Assembly (NCBI RefSeq): GCF_011683915.1
Contig: NZ_JAAQPH010000012.1
Coordinates: 62,001-126,000, forward strand
Length of the DNA: 64,000 bases
From: Pelagibius litoralis
Lineage (GTDB): Bacteria > Pseudomonadota > Alphaproteobacteria > Kiloniellales > Kiloniellaceae
Direction: 5' to 3'
Below are positions 63,771 to 64,000 of this stretch, in pieces. The notes under the pieces are model-generated. The model did not search any database, was not told where the DNA came from, and saw nothing but the letters and a program-made list of their open reading frames with translations. Made by a program: the position numbers and the translations under genes. Each line of letters opens with the position of its first letter. Within the stretch, counting starts at the first letter, position 1.

Positions 63771-64000
63771 TTCTGCCTCATAACGGTCACATCTCCACCC
63801 AGGCGCGATTCTGTATAACGGCCCAGGCCGTATAGCAGAGACAGTCCGAGGGGAATTCAGCGCAATGTCGTCTCGTGTGGCGGGGACTTGTTTTTCCGGC
63901 GCTTTGCGCCTGCCGTTTTGCCGCAGAGCCTGACGGTGGCGTAGCGAAGCCATGGCAACATCCCTCACGCATCCGGGCAAGGCCTTCTCGACCTCTGACC
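63771..64000. other. Intergenic end of window with several hairpins
   Basis: No gene seen. TATAACGGCC (63814-63823) faces GGCCGTATA (63826-63834), a near-perfect palindrome 44 bp after the rhomboid stop. GGCGC (63898-63902) and GCGCC (63906-63910) form a second small stem. Open frames on the minus strand here have no start signal or coding look. The region may hold a terminator and a small RNA or repeat, but the window ends. Confidence 0.4.

Overview
This is high-GC chromosomal DNA from an alphaproteobacterium, most likely a Rhodospirillales-type organism outside the best-known genera. The evidence is ALAS-type (C4) heme synthesis, the xseB-ispA-dxs-tlyA order, CbpA/CbpM with pdxH and fabI-aroC close by, a cysG-DUF2849-cysI-DUF934-cysH operon, and candidate CtrA, FNR/FixK and Fur sites. 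No rRNA, tRNA, CRISPR, phage or intact insertion sequence was seen. Apart from the first 5 kb it reads mostly as core genome.

Layout. 0-5.2 kb: a five-gene plus-strand unit of AHL synthase, small unknown protein, cytochrome P450, MFS exporter and acyl-CoA ligase; this is the most novel part. 5.2-7.1 kb: PilZ protein, cell-wall hydrolase and a strikingly AT-rich gap. 7.1-12.1 kb: assimilatory sulfate reduction with siroheme synthesis (minus strand). 12.1-16.6 kb: lipoprotein, queuosine genes queA-tgt-queG and an AlkB-like oxygenase. 16.6-19.3 kb: secreted protein, SNase-fold nuclease overlapping an XRE regulator, and a divergent ArsR/TusA pair. 19.3-23.8 kb: RND pump and adaptor. 24-32 kb: HDAC-family deacetylase, xseB-ispA-dxs, a sensor kinase with a CtrA-like box, MATE and tlyA. 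32-38.4 kb: sppA, RNA m5U methyltransferase, threonine aldolase, aroC and fabI. 38.5-47 kb: YihY, CbpM/CbpA, lipoprotein, pdxH, CDF transporter, USP with an FNR-like box, two small unknown proteins, SDR and a winged-helix protein with a Fur-like box. 47-54.4 kb: orphan solute-binding protein, hemA with tandem FNR-like boxes, class III aminotransferase, ABC exporter and a DUF2927 lipoprotein. 54.5-63.8 kb: amidohydrolase, a complete Dpp/Opp-type peptide importer, M20 peptidase and rhomboid protein.

How parts fit together. CysG makes the siroheme used by CysI, and CysH supplies sulfite. QueA, Tgt and QueG are successive steps of one tRNA modification. IspA and Dxs feed isoprenoids. The Dpp importer is flanked by two hydrolases that could process its cargo. 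FNR/FixK-like palindromes precede both hemA and the USP gene, suggesting oxygen-linked control.

Best leads: (1) the luxI-orf-P450-MFS-acyl-CoA-ligase unit, a candidate pathway for a modified or CoA-derived homoserine-lactone signal; (2) a 141-bp double-hairpin repeat present twice between convergent genes, with paired compensatory changes and supplying the stop codon of the minus-strand gene both times; (3) the hemA upstream region with tandem FNR-like boxes inside a larger imperfect duplication; (4) a 12-bp hairpin between dppA and dppB.
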